Positions 17,890 through 27,585 are shown, counted from the first letter of the stretch. The stretch: DNA of 64,000 nucleotides from Phycisphaerae bacterium (GCA_030429705.1 JAUIES010000001.1:1674001-1738000); one strand, 5' to 3'. Notes: generated by a model from the sequence alone, not told the origin. Numbers and translations are program-made.

Positions 17890-19335
17890 TTATCCGCCCG
17901 TGCGCTTGCGCTCAGCATGCACATGATCAAACCGCGCTGATTGCGGCGGGTCCGTGCGTAAGGGTGCGGTTTCCCCCACCAGATCCTGCCACGCAAGCAA
18001 ATCAGCCATCATGCGTTCAATCGTCTCATGGTGCGCAGGATCAGACGCAAGGTCTTCAATCTCGTCCGGATCGGTGTGCAGGTCGAAGAGCTGCAAGCGA
18101 TTGATCCGTGGATACACGATCAACTTGTATCGTTCTTCCACGAGAGCACGCTGCACGCTGGTGTATTCGAGCAACAGCGAACGGCGCATCAGGTTTTGCC
18201 CAACGGGCTTATCTGAAACCAGCGGCGAGAGATCAATCCCGAAAGTGCCTTCAGGTGGTGCAAGACCGGCCATCGCACACATCGTCGGCATCAAATCAAG
18301 CAGATACACGAGTTCGTCGATTTGTTCCCCCGCAGGCACACCCGGGCCCGCGATGACAATTGGTGCGCGCACAGAATGTTCATACATGTTCTGCTTGCCC
18401 ATCAAACCATGGCTCCCAACCGCAAGCCCGTGATCAGACGCAAAAACGATCCAGGTATCGTCCGCAAGCCCGAGCGACTCGATCGATTCAATCAACCGAC
18501 CGATCTGCTCGTCCATGTGCGTGATCATCGCGTAGTAATCGATCAACTGCTTCCGCGTGTCGTCCGCAGTCCGAGGCCAGGGCGCGAGCGCCTCATCACG
18601 AATCGTCATCTCGCCATTATGAAACGGATGAACCGGCATGAAGTTCTTCGGGAGTGATACCGTTGTTTCGTCATATAACGCGCGAACCGCTTCTGGAGGC
18701 GTCCGCGGATCGTGCGGAGCCGTCATCGAAACAAACGCAAAGAACGGCTTGTCGCTCGGCCTCGTCTCCAGAAATTCGATCGCCTCGTCAACAAACGCGG
18801 TACTTGAAAACGCATGTAGCGGCTTGCGCATGTCGTTGGCATACACGCCGCTCGGATCAAACTCGTGCACACGCAGTGTCGTGTGGCTCCCCATGCCTCC
18901 AAAGAAAATCGACCCGCCATGCGTAAACCCCCGAGCAAATGAAGCCTTGCCGCTGTGCCACTTGCCCGTTCCAAAAGTCGCGTACCCAGCGTCACGCAAC
19001 ATCTCGGGTAGTGTCTTCATCGTCGCTGGCAGATTCCAGATATGTGGTTTCACGGCTTGCAAACGCTGACCTGTCATCATCATCGCTCGTGACGGCGCAC
19101 ACACCGCCCCTGAGTTGGAACCCATGCAATACGCCCGCGTAAAGGTCGTGCCACGAGCCACCAACGCATCGAGGCTCGGCGTAATGATCTCCTCATTGCC
19201 CAGCGCCGCGATCGAGTCCGCACGCTGATCATCTGCCAAAATAAAAACGATGTTCGGCCCAGTCTGTCCCCGCGCGTGCAAACCAGCGCATGCAAGAACA
19301 CACACGACCGTCACAAAAAACAGCCGACTCCTCAT
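17890..19335 (-). CDS. sulfatase, exported
   Basis: A formylglycine-dependent sulfatase of about 481 residues. A signal peptide (residues 1-23, R-S-R then a hydrophobic stretch) is followed by the N-terminal metal site A-D-D (34-36) and the modification motif C79-A-P-S-R83, whose cysteine becomes formylglycine. Later D-H-G-L-A-V-G and G-K-Q-N-M-Y-E-H motifs complete the alkaline phosphatase-like fold. The ATG at 19335 has GGGAG eight bases upstream; ATGs at 19341 and 19353 are alternatives. The gene begins just after the GspE-like ATPase stop on the same strand. The substrate is probably a sulfated polysaccharide, as for many marine planctomycete sulfatases. Confidence 0.93.
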   Translation of the reverse strand: MRSRLFFVTVVCVLACAGLHARGQTGPNIVFILADDQRADSIAALGNEEIITPSLDALVARGTTFTRAYCMGSNSGAVCAPSRAMMMTGQRLQAVKPHIWNLPATMKTLPEMLRDAGYATFGTGKWHSGKASFARGFTHGGSIFFGGMGSHTTLRVHEFDPSGVYANDMRKPLHAFSSTAFVDEAIEFLETRPSDKPFFAFVSMTAPHDPRTPPEAVRALYDETTVSLPKNFMPVHPFHNGEMTIRDEALAPWPRTADDTRKQLIDYYAMITHMDEQIGRLIESIESLGLADDTWIVFASDHGLAVGSHGLMGKQNMYEHSVRAPIVIAGPGVPAGEQIDELVYLLDLMPTMCAMAGLAPPEGTFGIDLSPLVSDKPVGQNLMRRSLLLEYTSVQRALVEERYKLIVYPRINRLQLFDLHTDPDEIEDLASDPAHHETIERMMADLLAWQDLVGETAPLRTDPPQSARFDHVHAERKRTGG

Positions 19336-19363
19336 GCCCATTCTCCCGTTCATTGTGCCGCGA

Positions 19364-21025
19364 TCAACTTGAACCAGCGACTCGTTCAACCTCGTCCATG
19401 CTGGTCGTCCCTTCCGAGACCATGCGGTACCCGAACTGCTGCAGGGTCGTAAACAACCCCTGGTCGATGATTTTCCGCATTCCCTGAATACTCGGATTCC
19501 GAAGCACAACATCGCGTAGTTCGTCATTGAAATCGAGCAACTCAAACAACGCTCTTCGCCCGCGGTACCCGGTCTTGATACAAGTGGGGCACCCAACCGG
19601 CGCACAGATGTGCGTCTTCTGGTTCAGGAATCGCCCGATCTTGTTCGCCTGCCCGGGTGTCACCGGCACCTGCTGCTTGCACTTCTCGCACAGCGTCCGC
19701 ACCAGACGCTGCGCAAGCACGAGGTTCAGCGCGTTTGCAACCAGGTAAGGCTCAACACGCAGGTCCAGCAAGCGAAACACCGCCGAGATCGAATCCTTCG
19801 AGTGCACCGTCGAAAACACAAGGTGCCCTGTCATCGCAGCCTGCATTCCCGTTCGTGCCGTTTCTTCGTCACGAATCTCACCCAGCAGAATCACATCCGG
19901 GTCCTGACGCAGCACCGATCGCAGCAGCGTATTGAAGGTATTCCCCTTCTTCTCATCGATCGGCATCTGTGTCACGCCTTCGATCTGATATTCCACCGGA
20001 TCTTCAATCGTGATCACATTTCGAGAATCACGGTCAATCTCGCGAAGCCCGTTGTACAGCGTCGTCGTCTTGCCCGACCCAGTCGGCCCGCACACAAGCA
20101 ACAATCCCGAGTCCTGTTGACACACCGCATGAATTCGCTCATGCATGTACCCGACGAGCCCGAGATCAGCAAGCGAAGTCGGCACGCCTCGTTGATCGAG
20201 CACACGAATCACCATCTTCTGCCCATGCACCGATGGCGTGATACTCACACGATACTCAACACGCCGATCAGGAAAACGAGCCGAAAAGTGCCCATCCTGC
20301 ACCGCATCCCGTGCAGCCGATTTCATCTGACACGCATTCTTCACGAGCCCGAGCATGCGCTCACCAACATCGTTCGGCAGTTCCGTGATCCACACCATCT
20401 GCCCGTCAACACGCATGCGGATATTGACACTCTCACCCTTTGGTTCGCAGTGGATATCTGTCGAACGCGTCCGTGATGCCACACGCAGCAGAAGCCTCGT
20501 CGCGCGAGGACCGGGCCCGGTCCCGCCCAAAGCCTCCGACGACTGCCCACCAGCGTCGACCACACGCACATTTTCGTCATCAACACCGGACACCGCAAAC
20601 GCTTTGATGATCGTCTGCAGTTCCTGCACCCAAGGTGCCCGTTCCTCAGCCTTGCGGCGAGTCTTCACTGGCATAGTGGGTCCGCTCTCGGCATCCTGTT
20701 CCGCAGTCGCCCCGACGCGCTCGGTCACTTCGCTGCGTCGTTCTTCGACCTCAAACCGCAACTGCCCGATCTGAATCAGATCACCCGGCTGGAGCAACGC
20801 CTCGTCGATCTTCTGCCCATTGACCTTGGTGCCGTTCCGACTGCCAAGATCGCGCACCCGAAACTTCCCGCTTTCGAACGGCTCGATAATGCAATGATGG
20901 CGACTCGCCATGTCATCCTTGATGCGAAGCCGATTGTCAGGATGCCGTCCGATCGTGATCGGATCCTCATCCAGTCGAATCGGGCGCCCCCGCCCAGCAT
21001 TCGTTTTCAGTTGAAGCGTCGCCAT
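19364..21025 (-). CDS. FHA domain-GspE/PilB type II/IV secretion ATPase fusion
   Basis: A 553-residue protein with two parts. Residues about 5-90 form a forkhead-associated (FHA) phosphothreonine-binding domain, with G-R at 26-27, S41-R-H-H44 and G-S-R-N-G-T (61-66), all key FHA positions. From about 150 to the end is a GspE/PilB-like hexameric ATPase: Walker A G-P-T-G-S-G-K-T-T near residue 310, Walker B I-L-L-G-E-I-R-D-E-E-T-A, and two CxxC pairs (about 445-485) for a structural zinc. The usual N1/MshEN domain is absent and appears replaced by FHA. It probably powers pseudopilus or pilus assembly under control of a Ser/Thr kinase; pseudopilin-like genes lie at 47.8 and 62.3 kb. Confidence 0.9.
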   Translation of the reverse strand: MATLQLKTNAGRGRPIRLDEDPITIGRHPDNRLRIKDDMASRHHCIIEPFESGKFRVRDLGSRNGTKVNGQKIDEALLQPGDLIQIGQLRFEVEERRSEVTERVGATAEQDAESGPTMPVKTRRKAEERAPWVQELQTIIKAFAVSGVDDENVRVVDAGGQSSEALGGTGPGPRATRLLLRVASRTRSTDIHCEPKGESVNIRMRVDGQMVWITELPNDVGERMLGLVKNACQMKSAARDAVQDGHFSARFPDRRVEYRVSITPSVHGQKMVIRVLDQRGVPTSLADLGLVGYMHERIHAVCQQDSGLLLVCGPTGSGKTTTLYNGLREIDRDSRNVITIEDPVEYQIEGVTQMPIDEKKGNTFNTLLRSVLRQDPDVILLGEIRDEETARTGMQAAMTGHLVFSTVHSKDSISAVFRLLDLRVEPYLVANALNLVLAQRLVRTLCEKCKQQVPVTPGQANKIGRFLNQKTHICAPVGCPTCIKTGYRGRRALFELLDFNDELRDVVLRNPSIQGMRKIIDQGLFTTLQQFGYRMVSEGTTSMDEVERVAGSS

Positions 21026-21158
21026 GAATCCCTTTCCCCGGTGCCAAGATGCCCTCATAGGATAGTGAGTTCAGAGCCACGCGGATCCAAACCAGTTTCG
21101 ATTCCATTCCAAACGCCTCCAAGTCCTTCACCCGGCCCACGATCTACACTCTGGTCCC

Positions 21159-22637
21159 ATGATTGATTTGAGAGATCTTCGCGAACACCCTGACCGCTAT
21201 CGCACCGGTGCCCGGCACAAGAATGTCGCAGTCGACATCGATCGACTCCTCGCTCTCGATGTTTCCAAACGAGACCTGCAAACACGCCAGGAATCCCTCC
21301 GGGCCGAGCAGAATCGCCTCGCCAAAGAAACCGGCCCAAAGATCGGACAACTCATGGGCCGTCTCAAAAAAGCAGACGAAGCCGAGAAGGCAGCCATAGA
21401 GGCCGAGGTCGATGCCATCAAAGCAGCCCCCGCAGCCTTGAAAACCGATATCCAGCAACTCGACGCCCAACTCGATGCCATCGAGCCCGAACTCGCAGCC
21501 CTTCTCCTCGCTGTCCCGCAGCCAGCCGACGAAGATGTCCCCATCGGAGCCAGCGCCGAAGACAACATCGCACTGCGCCACTGGGCACCCGAAGGCTGGG
21601 ATCCAACAAAGTCCTTTGCAGAAAACAAAGGCTTCGTCCCCAAAACCCATCTCGAACTCTGCGAATCGCTCGGGCTCGTCGACTACGCCCGTGGCGTCAA
21701 ACTCGCCGGCTCACGATCCTACTTCCTCACCGGCGACGGCATGCGCCTTCATCAAGCCGTCCTCCGCTACGCCATCGATTTCATGTCAAACAAGCACGGC
21801 TTCACACCCATGAGCGTGCCCGTCCTCGTCCGCGAAGAAGCCATGGTCGGCACCGGTTTTTTTCCCGGAGGCCGAGCCCAAAGTTACCTCATCGACGAAA
21901 CACGCCGCTGGCAAATCGAAACCGATGAAGCCGAACCGGACAACACGGAAACAGCATCCACCAAAGGTGCTGAGCACAAGGGCAACGACCTCTATCTCAC
22001 CGGCACCGGAGAAGTCGGGCTTATGGGTCTCCACATGAACGAGATCCTCGATGAAGCCGACCTCCCAAAACGCTATGTCACCGTCTCGACCTGCTTCCGA
22101 CGCGAAGCCGGTGCTGCTGGCAAGGACACCGCCGGCCTCTACCGCGTGCATCAGTTCGACAAAGTCGAACAGGTCGTCATCTGTAGAGCCGACGAAACCG
22201 AAAGCCGCGACTGGCACCGCAAGATGATCGTCTTTGTCGAAGAACTGCTCCAATCACTCGATTTGCCGTATCGTTTGCTCCAATGCTGCACCGGCGACCT
22301 GGGTGTCAAGAACGCTGACATGATCGATATCGAATGCTGGATGCCCGGCCGAGGCGAACTTGCCTCCGACGGCACCCCGACCGGTGCCTATGCCGAGACC
22401 CACTCCGCGAGCCGTCTCTACGACTTCCAGACCCGCCGCCTCAATATGCGGTATCGACCAGGGGGGGATTCGGGCAAGGGGCAGACGACGATCTGTCACA
22501 GCCTCAACAACACCGTGGCTGCAAGCCCCAGGCTCCTCATCCCGATCCTTGAGATGTACCAGAACGAAGACGGCTCTGTCACCATCCCCGATGCCCTCCG
22601 CCCGTACATGAACGAGCAAACTCGAATCGACGCCTGA
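21159..22637 (+). CDS. serS: seryl-tRNA synthetase
   Basis: A class II synthetase of 492 residues, a little longer than the usual 420-430. An N-terminal coiled-coil tRNA-binding arm (about 25-115) is followed by the catalytic core. Motif 2 reads C-F-R-R-E-A-G-A-A-G-K-D-T and the following H-Q-F-D-K-V-E is intact. The usual P-T-A-E-V is G-T-G-E-V, and motif 3 is L-N-N-T-V-A-A-S-P-R rather than LNGSGLAVGR, keeping Asn and the terminal Arg. A hydrophilic insert of about 25 residues (R-R-W-Q-I onward) lies just before that region. Divergent from the secretion ATPase gene. Confidence 0.93.
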   Translation: MIDLRDLREHPDRYRTGARHKNVAVDIDRLLALDVSKRDLQTRQESLRAEQNRLAKETGPKIGQLMGRLKKADEAEKAAIEAEVDAIKAAPAALKTDIQQLDAQLDAIEPELAALLLAVPQPADEDVPIGASAEDNIALRHWAPEGWDPTKSFAENKGFVPKTHLELCESLGLVDYARGVKLAGSRSYFLTGDGMRLHQAVLRYAIDFMSNKHGFTPMSVPVLVREEAMVGTGFFPGGRAQSYLIDETRRWQIETDEAEPDNTETASTKGAEHKGNDLYLTGTGEVGLMGLHMNEILDEADLPKRYVTVSTCFRREAGAAGKDTAGLYRVHQFDKVEQVVICRADETESRDWHRKMIVFVEELLQSLDLPYRLLQCCTGDLGVKNADMIDIECWMPGRGELASDGTPTGAYAETHSASRLYDFQTRRLNMRYRPGGDSGKGQTTICHSLNNTVAASPRLLIPILEMYQNEDGSVTIPDALRPYMNEQTRIDA

Positions 22638-22675
22638 AGTGTCTGTTCAACCAGTTCGGTCCATCACCGACAATG

Positions 22676-22708
22676 ACAAAACAAATGACTCGGTCCGAAG
22701 ACCGAGTC
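22676..22708 (-). terminator. rho-independent terminator with UUCG loop
   Basis: A 9-bp stem GACTCGGTC/GACCGAGTC closed by a TTCG tetraloop on the - strand (22687-22708), followed by ATTTGTTTTG. It terminates the PEP-CTERM-like gene at 22737 and sits between two convergent genes, so it may also stop serS transcripts. Confidence 0.82.
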
Positions 22709-22736
22709 TTGAAAGATTCGCAGTATTGGTCAGCAA

Positions 22737-23417
22737 TCAACCGCGACGACGACGGATCGCAGCCAGACCGCCCAGTCCAAGCAATGCGACACTGCCCGGT
22801 GTCGGAACGATGATCAACTGATCCTGAATCCCGCCGCCAACCATCGCACGCAGCGAAAGCGTCGGGCCTGTGCCGTCAAGTGCGTCAAGCATGCTCTGCG
22901 CCGACGACTGCATGGAAGCACTCAGATCTTGGCCAACGGCAACACGGAAGTCACCACTCGACAGGTCCAGGCCGGCATCATTGACGATCTCCCAAGTCGC
23001 AGCCTGCATTTTGACCGCGTCCTCGCCTGTCATGCCAGCGTAGTAAAACCGGCCAAACAACTCGCGAAGCAGATTGGCCTTCGCACTCCCCATCCCCGGC
23101 GCCTGAGCAGTCGGCGCCTGCCCCAGATTGACGACCTGATAGGTATACGGGTCGCCATTCGAAACATTCTCGGTCGTCTCGATGCACATCGAGATGAACT
23201 CACCCGAGGCACCAGCGCCCGTGTACGAACCGCCTGTGCGTGTCCAATTGAACAACCCACCGCCAGCATTCCCTTCCGATTCGCCAGCATCGTGCGAAAT
23301 CACGAGCGTGCCGCCGGGGCTCACGCCGTTAAAGGTCGCCTCAACCGAGTTGGGGATACCAGCCATCGAAACGCTGGTCATGCCAGCGACCGCAACAAGT
23401 GCAATTGTCTTTGTCAT
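22737..23417 (-). CDS. PEP-CTERM-like exported protein
   Basis: A 226-residue exported protein. It has a short signal peptide (M-T-K-T then hydrophobic, AG cleavage near residue 20) and a C-terminal sorting tail: P-T-P-G-S-V-A-L-L-G-L-G-G-L-A-A then I-R-R-R-R-G. The tail fits the PEP-CTERM class, in which exosortase cleaves near the proline motif. The body is Gly/Ser/Thr-rich with no enzyme motif, so it is probably an extracellular or envelope structural protein. GGAGAG lies ahead of the ATG. Its 254-bp upstream region is notably AT-rich. No exosortase gene is in the window. Confidence 0.85.
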   Translation of the reverse strand: MTKTIALVAVAGMTSVSMAGIPNSVEATFNGVSPGGTLVISHDAGESEGNAGGGLFNWTRTGGSYTGAGASGEFISMCIETTENVSNGDPYTYQVVNLGQAPTAQAPGMGSAKANLLRELFGRFYYAGMTGEDAVKMQAATWEIVNDAGLDLSSGDFRVAVGQDLSASMQSSAQSMLDALDGTGPTLSLRAMVGGGIQDQLIIVPTPGSVALLGLGGLAAIRRRRG

Positions 23418-23671
23418 CGTTTTCTCTCCTCAGGAACATATGTGTAAGCAGTTCGTTCGTGTCAAACCACCACGAATCGTGACCCAACGAGCGGCATAAT
23501 ACCCTAAAGAGGGTATGTATAAAGAACAAAGAGCCATATTCTGTAAAAAAAGTCTGGTATAAACTTGTGAATACACATAATAGTAAAATGTACGGTAATA
23601 TAACAGGCAAATTGACGAATTGAGATGCAATCCGCAGCCCCGAAACCGCCCAGACTTGTCACATGACGACC

Positions 23672-24460
23672 CTAGAGGTTGTATTTGAAGATGCACCAGA
23701 TGGCACGCACGCCATCCTTCCAGCCAATCTTCTTGCCTTCAGCATAAGTCCTGCCGGCGTAACTGATTGGAACTTCAAAAATCCGTATTGGGTAGGTCTG
23801 TGTAGATGCACCAGGCGCCTCAGAACCGTCCGCACTGTTCGTGGTCACATCCACCGCAGGCAGCCGCATCTTCGCCAATTTCGCCACCATCTCTGGCTCA
23901 ATACCAAACCGATTCTCCGTGAGCGCCAAATGCTCAAGCACGCGCCGCGTGAACACCTTTGTGCCACACTCGATGTCCGTCAGATTCAGATTGCTCAGCA
24001 TGTTGCTTGTCAGTGTGATGACCCGGTTGGCGATCGAATGCCAGTAATACAGCACCCGATGCGTCTGTCCAAGAAAACGGGTGCCGATGACCGCGTCTGC
24101 TTGCCCCTTCAAGACCGGGTCGAGTGCCGCCTGATGATCCGCCGGGTCGTATTCAAGATCTGCATCCTGCACCAGAACGACATCCGCTCCCATCTCCACC
24201 GCGCATTTGAAACCGCGGCGAAGTGCCGAACCTTTCCCAGCGTTCACCTTGGCCGAGAGTGGCGTCACATCCTCGCGCATCCCGAATTCCGCAATCAACT
24301 CGGCTGTCCCGTCCGTCGATCCGTCATCCACCAAAATCACATGGCGCGTCGCGAGCAAACCGTTGGGCATACGAGGACGCTCGGTTTCGTCCAGCCTCGC
24401 CATCAACTGAGGCAACAGCACACGCTCGTTGTACACCGGAATGACGACTGCGACGATCAT
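23672..24460 (-). CDS. family 2 glycosyltransferase
   Basis: A 262-residue GT-A fold glycosyltransferase: V-V-I-P-V-Y-N-E at the N-terminus, D-D-G-S-T-D-G-T, and the metal-binding region Q-D-A-D-L-E-Y-D-P. The length and the E-C-G-T-K-V-F motif fit the dolichyl-phosphate/polyprenyl-phosphate sugar synthase-like group, although no C-terminal membrane helices are present. The ATG at 24460 overlaps the mutY stop by four bases (ATGA); the frame open to 24565 is not used. Probably transfers a sugar to a lipid carrier or glycan. Confidence 0.88.
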   Translation of the reverse strand: MIVAVVIPVYNERVLLPQLMARLDETERPRMPNGLLATRHVILVDDGSTDGTAELIAEFGMREDVTPLSAKVNAGKGSALRRGFKCAVEMGADVVLVQDADLEYDPADHQAALDPVLKGQADAVIGTRFLGQTHRVLYYWHSIANRVITLTSNMLSNLNLTDIECGTKVFTRRVLEHLALTENRFGIEPEMVAKLAKMRLPAVDVTTNSADGSEAPGASTQTYPIRIFEVPISYAGRTYAEGKKIGWKDGVRAIWCIFKYNL

Positions 24461-25521
24461 GTGCCAGACCTTACGCAGGAATCGAGCTCGATGCCGACCG
24501 CATCGAGAACCCGTCGTTGGGCATTCGAGACACCAAGTTGACTGAGACCGCGTCGCGTCATCCACTGCCGACCGCCTCCCGCCCGCACGCCAATCGCCTT
24601 GTACACCACAAACCGGACTTCGCGGTGTGTTGTGTCAAACCGAAACGCGCTCACCCGTCCGATCGATCGGCACGGGAACAGGTCCCGCAACTCTCGTAAA
24701 CCCACAGCCTTGGATGCCCGTTCCACCGTGGGCACTTGCCACAGTCCACCCCAGAGTCCATCAGCCGGGCGTTGTTCAACCAACACGCGGCCGCGCCCAT
24801 CGATCGCCACCATCGAACTCGCGTGTAGCACCTGTCGCTTCGACTTCGGCTTCGGGCTAGGGATCTGCTCTTGCGTGCATGCAGCATGCGCTTTGCAATG
24901 CGTCTTCAGCGGACAATCGCCACATCGCGGGTTACGAGGCGTACACACCGTTGCGCCCAACTCCATCAGCCCTTCATTGAATAGCGCTGGCGTTTTCGCT
25001 TGCTGCGCGAGTTCGTCCGCTCGCGCCCACGACCGGGCGTGGTCTGGTGGCCCATCGATACCGTCAAGCCGAGCCAGTACCCGAACAACATTGCCGTCCA
25101 CGATCGGCACCGGTTGTCCGAACACGATCGAACAGATCGCACCCGCCGTATAACGACCCACACCAGGAAGCGCGATCAAGTCGTCAAGATCACGAGGCAC
25201 CCGCCCGCCATGGTCTTCACAGATCACGCGTGCCGCAGCCTGCAACGACCGTGCGCGCCGGTAGTACCCAAGCCCCGACCACGCACCCAGCACCGCCTCT
25301 TCTGGCGCATCAGCCAGAGCCTGCGCCGTCGGGAACCGGTCGATGAACCCGTCAAACCGCTCGAGCACGCGCGATACCTGTGTCTGCTGGAGCATAATTT
25401 CAGACACCAACGAGACATATGGGTCGCGTCGACCGCGCACGGTGCGCCGCCAGGGTAGCGCACGAGCGTGCAATCCAAACCAGTCCGCGACCAACGAAGT
25501 GATCTTCCGATTCGATGCCAT
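24457..25521 (-). CDS. mutY: A/G-specific adenine glycosylase
   Basis: A 354-residue DNA repair glycosylase that removes adenine mispaired with 8-oxoguanine. It has the E-I-M-L-Q-Q-T-Q-V motif, the helix-hairpin-helix L-P-G-V-G-R-Y-T-A-G-A with catalytic Asp in I-V-D-G-N-V, and a [4Fe-4S] cluster cysteine set (C-T-P-R-N-P-R-C-G-D-C-P-L-K-T-H-C). The C-terminal NUDIX-like 8-oxoG recognition domain follows. It is the first gene of a two-gene unit with the glycosyltransferase, with ATGA overlap. Confidence 0.95.
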   Translation of the reverse strand: MASNRKITSLVADWFGLHARALPWRRTVRGRRDPYVSLVSEIMLQQTQVSRVLERFDGFIDRFPTAQALADAPEEAVLGAWSGLGYYRRARSLQAAARVICEDHGGRVPRDLDDLIALPGVGRYTAGAICSIVFGQPVPIVDGNVVRVLARLDGIDGPPDHARSWARADELAQQAKTPALFNEGLMELGATVCTPRNPRCGDCPLKTHCKAHAACTQEQIPSPKPKSKRQVLHASSMVAIDGRGRVLVEQRPADGLWGGLWQVPTVERASKAVGLRELRDLFPCRSIGRVSAFRFDTTHREVRFVVYKAIGVRAGGGRQWMTRRGLSQLGVSNAQRRVLDAVGIELDSCVRSGT

Positions 25522-25660
25522 CGTGCCCGAAGCCTAGTCACCGATTTGATATCGACCCCCCCAAATCGTGCAACACCCTCGCAAAGGCCGATACACTCTT
25601 GCGTACACATTCTGTCCCGACCCCGTCACCACACCTGCCCCAACCCGAGACACCAACGCC

Positions 25661-26560
25661 GTGCCACTGTTCGATCGCATCACCGACCTGCTCAGCCGAC
25701 TGAACAGCTATCCCTCCTGGGAGGTCGCGGTCGAACTTGCCGTCATCTGGATCGTCGTCTGGGTCATCATGCGATTCCTCCGCGGCACCCGTGCGGTCGG
25801 GGCGCTCAAAGGCCTGCTCATCCTCCTCCTCGTCGGTACCGTCCTCACCCGCATCTTCGGCAGCGGGGGCGAGTCCTTCCAACGACTGACCTATCTCTAC
25901 GACAGAGCGCTCGCGCTCGTCGCCATCGGTCTCATCGTTATCTTTCAGCCAGAACTGCGCCGAGGACTCATCCGTCTCGGTGAAACACCACTCTTCCGAT
26001 CAAGCAAATCTGACCAACAGCATGTCATCGAAGCCATCGTCTCCGCATGCGAATACCTCGGAAAGGCGCGGTTTGGCGGCCTTATTGTCCTCGAACGATC
26101 CGTCGGGCTGCGAGGCATGATCGAAGGCGGCACGACCCTCGATGCCGAAGTTTCCGATCGGCTCCTCCGATCAATCTTTTTCCCAGGTTCCGCGCTCCAC
26201 GATCTCGCGGTGGTCATCCGCAACACCCGCATCCACGCCGCCGGTGTCCAACTGCCCCTCGCAGAACCAAACGAAATGCCATCGCCCGATCTTGGCTCAC
26301 GACATCGCGCAGCCGTCGGTGTCACCAAAGATTCTGACTCCATCGTTATCGTCGTCAGCGAAGAAACCGGCTCGATGCGCATCGCCGAACGCGGTCGACT
26401 TTCAAACCCGATCACCGCAAGCGAACTTGGGGAACAACTCAGCATCAGGCTCGGTCGCGTGCCGGATGCCGACGAAGAAGCCGAAGTCGTCGCAGAAGCC
26501 ATGCGAGAACCCGTCGAATCAACACCCAAAACCCCGCAGAAAGCCGAGGAACAAGCGTGA
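25661..26560 (+). CDS. cdaA: diadenylate cyclase, CdaA type (atypical DLA motif)
   Basis: A 299-residue c-di-AMP synthase: three N-terminal membrane segments (residues about 20-90), a linker with F-Q-P-E-L-R-R-G, then the DisA_N (DAC) catalytic domain. The second catalytic motif R214-H-R216 is intact. The first motif, normally D-G-A, reads D181-L-A here (codons GAT CTC GCG at 26201-26209), so the Asp is kept but the Gly is Leu. The GTG at 25661 is preferred because it directly precedes TM1; an upstream GTG at 25568 is an alternative. It overlaps ybbR by four bases, the usual regulator partner. Activity is therefore uncertain without a test. Confidence 0.88.
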   Translation: MPLFDRITDLLSRLNSYPSWEVAVELAVIWIVVWVIMRFLRGTRAVGALKGLLILLLVGTVLTRIFGSGGESFQRLTYLYDRALALVAIGLIVIFQPELRRGLIRLGETPLFRSSKSDQQHVIEAIVSACEYLGKARFGGLIVLERSVGLRGMIEGGTTLDAEVSDRLLRSIFFPGSALHDLAVVIRNTRIHAAGVQLPLAEPNEMPSPDLGSRHRAAVGVTKDSDSIVIVVSEETGSMRIAERGRLSNPITASELGEQLSIRLGRVPDADEEAEVVAEAMREPVESTPKTPQKAEEQA

Positions 26561-27585
26561 AGTCCCTCGTCCTCAGACTCATCTTCGTCACGGTCATCGC
26601 CGTGCTCGTCTGGACCCTCGCCGAGAGTCAGACGCTCCGATCCGCACCGTTCACCGCAGATCTCGAGATTCAGCCAGGATCCGTCAACCGCGTCTTGCGA
26701 CTCGCAAACACCGAGACTTTTGACGGTCGCATCGAGTTGCGCGTCAGTGGCTCAGGCAGCGGCCTGGAAGAACTCACACGCACGCTCCGCGACCCAATCA
26801 CGCTGCAACTCGGTGTCGACATCTCATTTGAGCCCGGCGAACAACTCGTAGACCTTCGCGCCGTCCTACGCGCCAGCGACCTGTTCCGCAAAAACGCCGT
26901 CACCCTGAACGATGTTGAGCCGCAGTTCATCCGTATCTTGACCGACGAACTTGTCTCGATTGATGTGCCGGTGCGCGCCGAACTACCCGGAATCCAGATC
27001 GAAGGACAAGCCAGAACCGATCCTGAAACCGTGCAGTTCCGTATCCCTCGCTCGCTCCAGTCGTCGCTCGCCTCGTCGGATGTGTTTGTTTACGCCACCC
27101 TCGGCCAAGATGAACTCGCCCGATTGACTCCGGGTGTCGAACAACGCGTCGATGGTGTCACCGCTTCGCCCTCGCCCGCCCTGGCAGCATCGTGGTTTCT
27201 CCGGCCAACCACCGCGTCTGTATCCGTGATTCTCAAACTCAAATCACGCACTGCGACTGAGACCATACCTGCTGTGCCCGTCCAACTGCGCGTCGCACCC
27301 GCAGAACTCGCACGGTTCGACATTGAAGTCGCAGAAGACGACCGTTTCCTGCACGATGTCGTCCTTCGAGGCCCCGGCCCGCTCATCGAACGCATCCGCG
27401 CCGATACCTCCCTTCGCCCGGTCGCGGTCGTCGCACTGACATTCGAAGAACTTGAACGCGGCATCGAAACCAAAGATGCGCAGATCATCCTCCCGCCCGG
27501 CTTTGAACAGGTCGAAGCGCAGGCCGATTCTGTCTCGGTTCGCGTGACGATCACACGCCGCGAACCACCGCCCGAAGCCGACTAG
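26557..27585 (+). CDS. ybbR: YbbR-domain protein, CdaA regulator (CdaR-like)
   Basis: A 342-residue protein with one N-terminal membrane anchor (residues about 5-21) and an extracytoplasmic region made of several YbbR-like beta repeats. Overlapping ATGA with cdaA is the usual gene order, where CdaR/YbbR binds and modulates CdaA. The repeat boundaries cannot be fixed by eye, but alternating hydrophobic strands fit the fold. The C-terminus ends in a short basic/acidic tail with no further domain. Confidence 0.85.
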   Translation: MKSLVLRLIFVTVIAVLVWTLAESQTLRSAPFTADLEIQPGSVNRVLRLANTETFDGRIELRVSGSGSGLEELTRTLRDPITLQLGVDISFEPGEQLVDLRAVLRASDLFRKNAVTLNDVEPQFIRILTDELVSIDVPVRAELPGIQIEGQARTDPETVQFRIPRSLQSSLASSDVFVYATLGQDELARLTPGVEQRVDGVTASPSPALAASWFLRPTTASVSVILKLKSRTATETIPAVPVQLRVAPAELARFDIEVAEDDRFLHDVVLRGPGPLIERIRADTSLRPVAVVALTFEELERGIETKDAQIILPPGFEQVEAQADSVSVRVTITRREPPPEAD

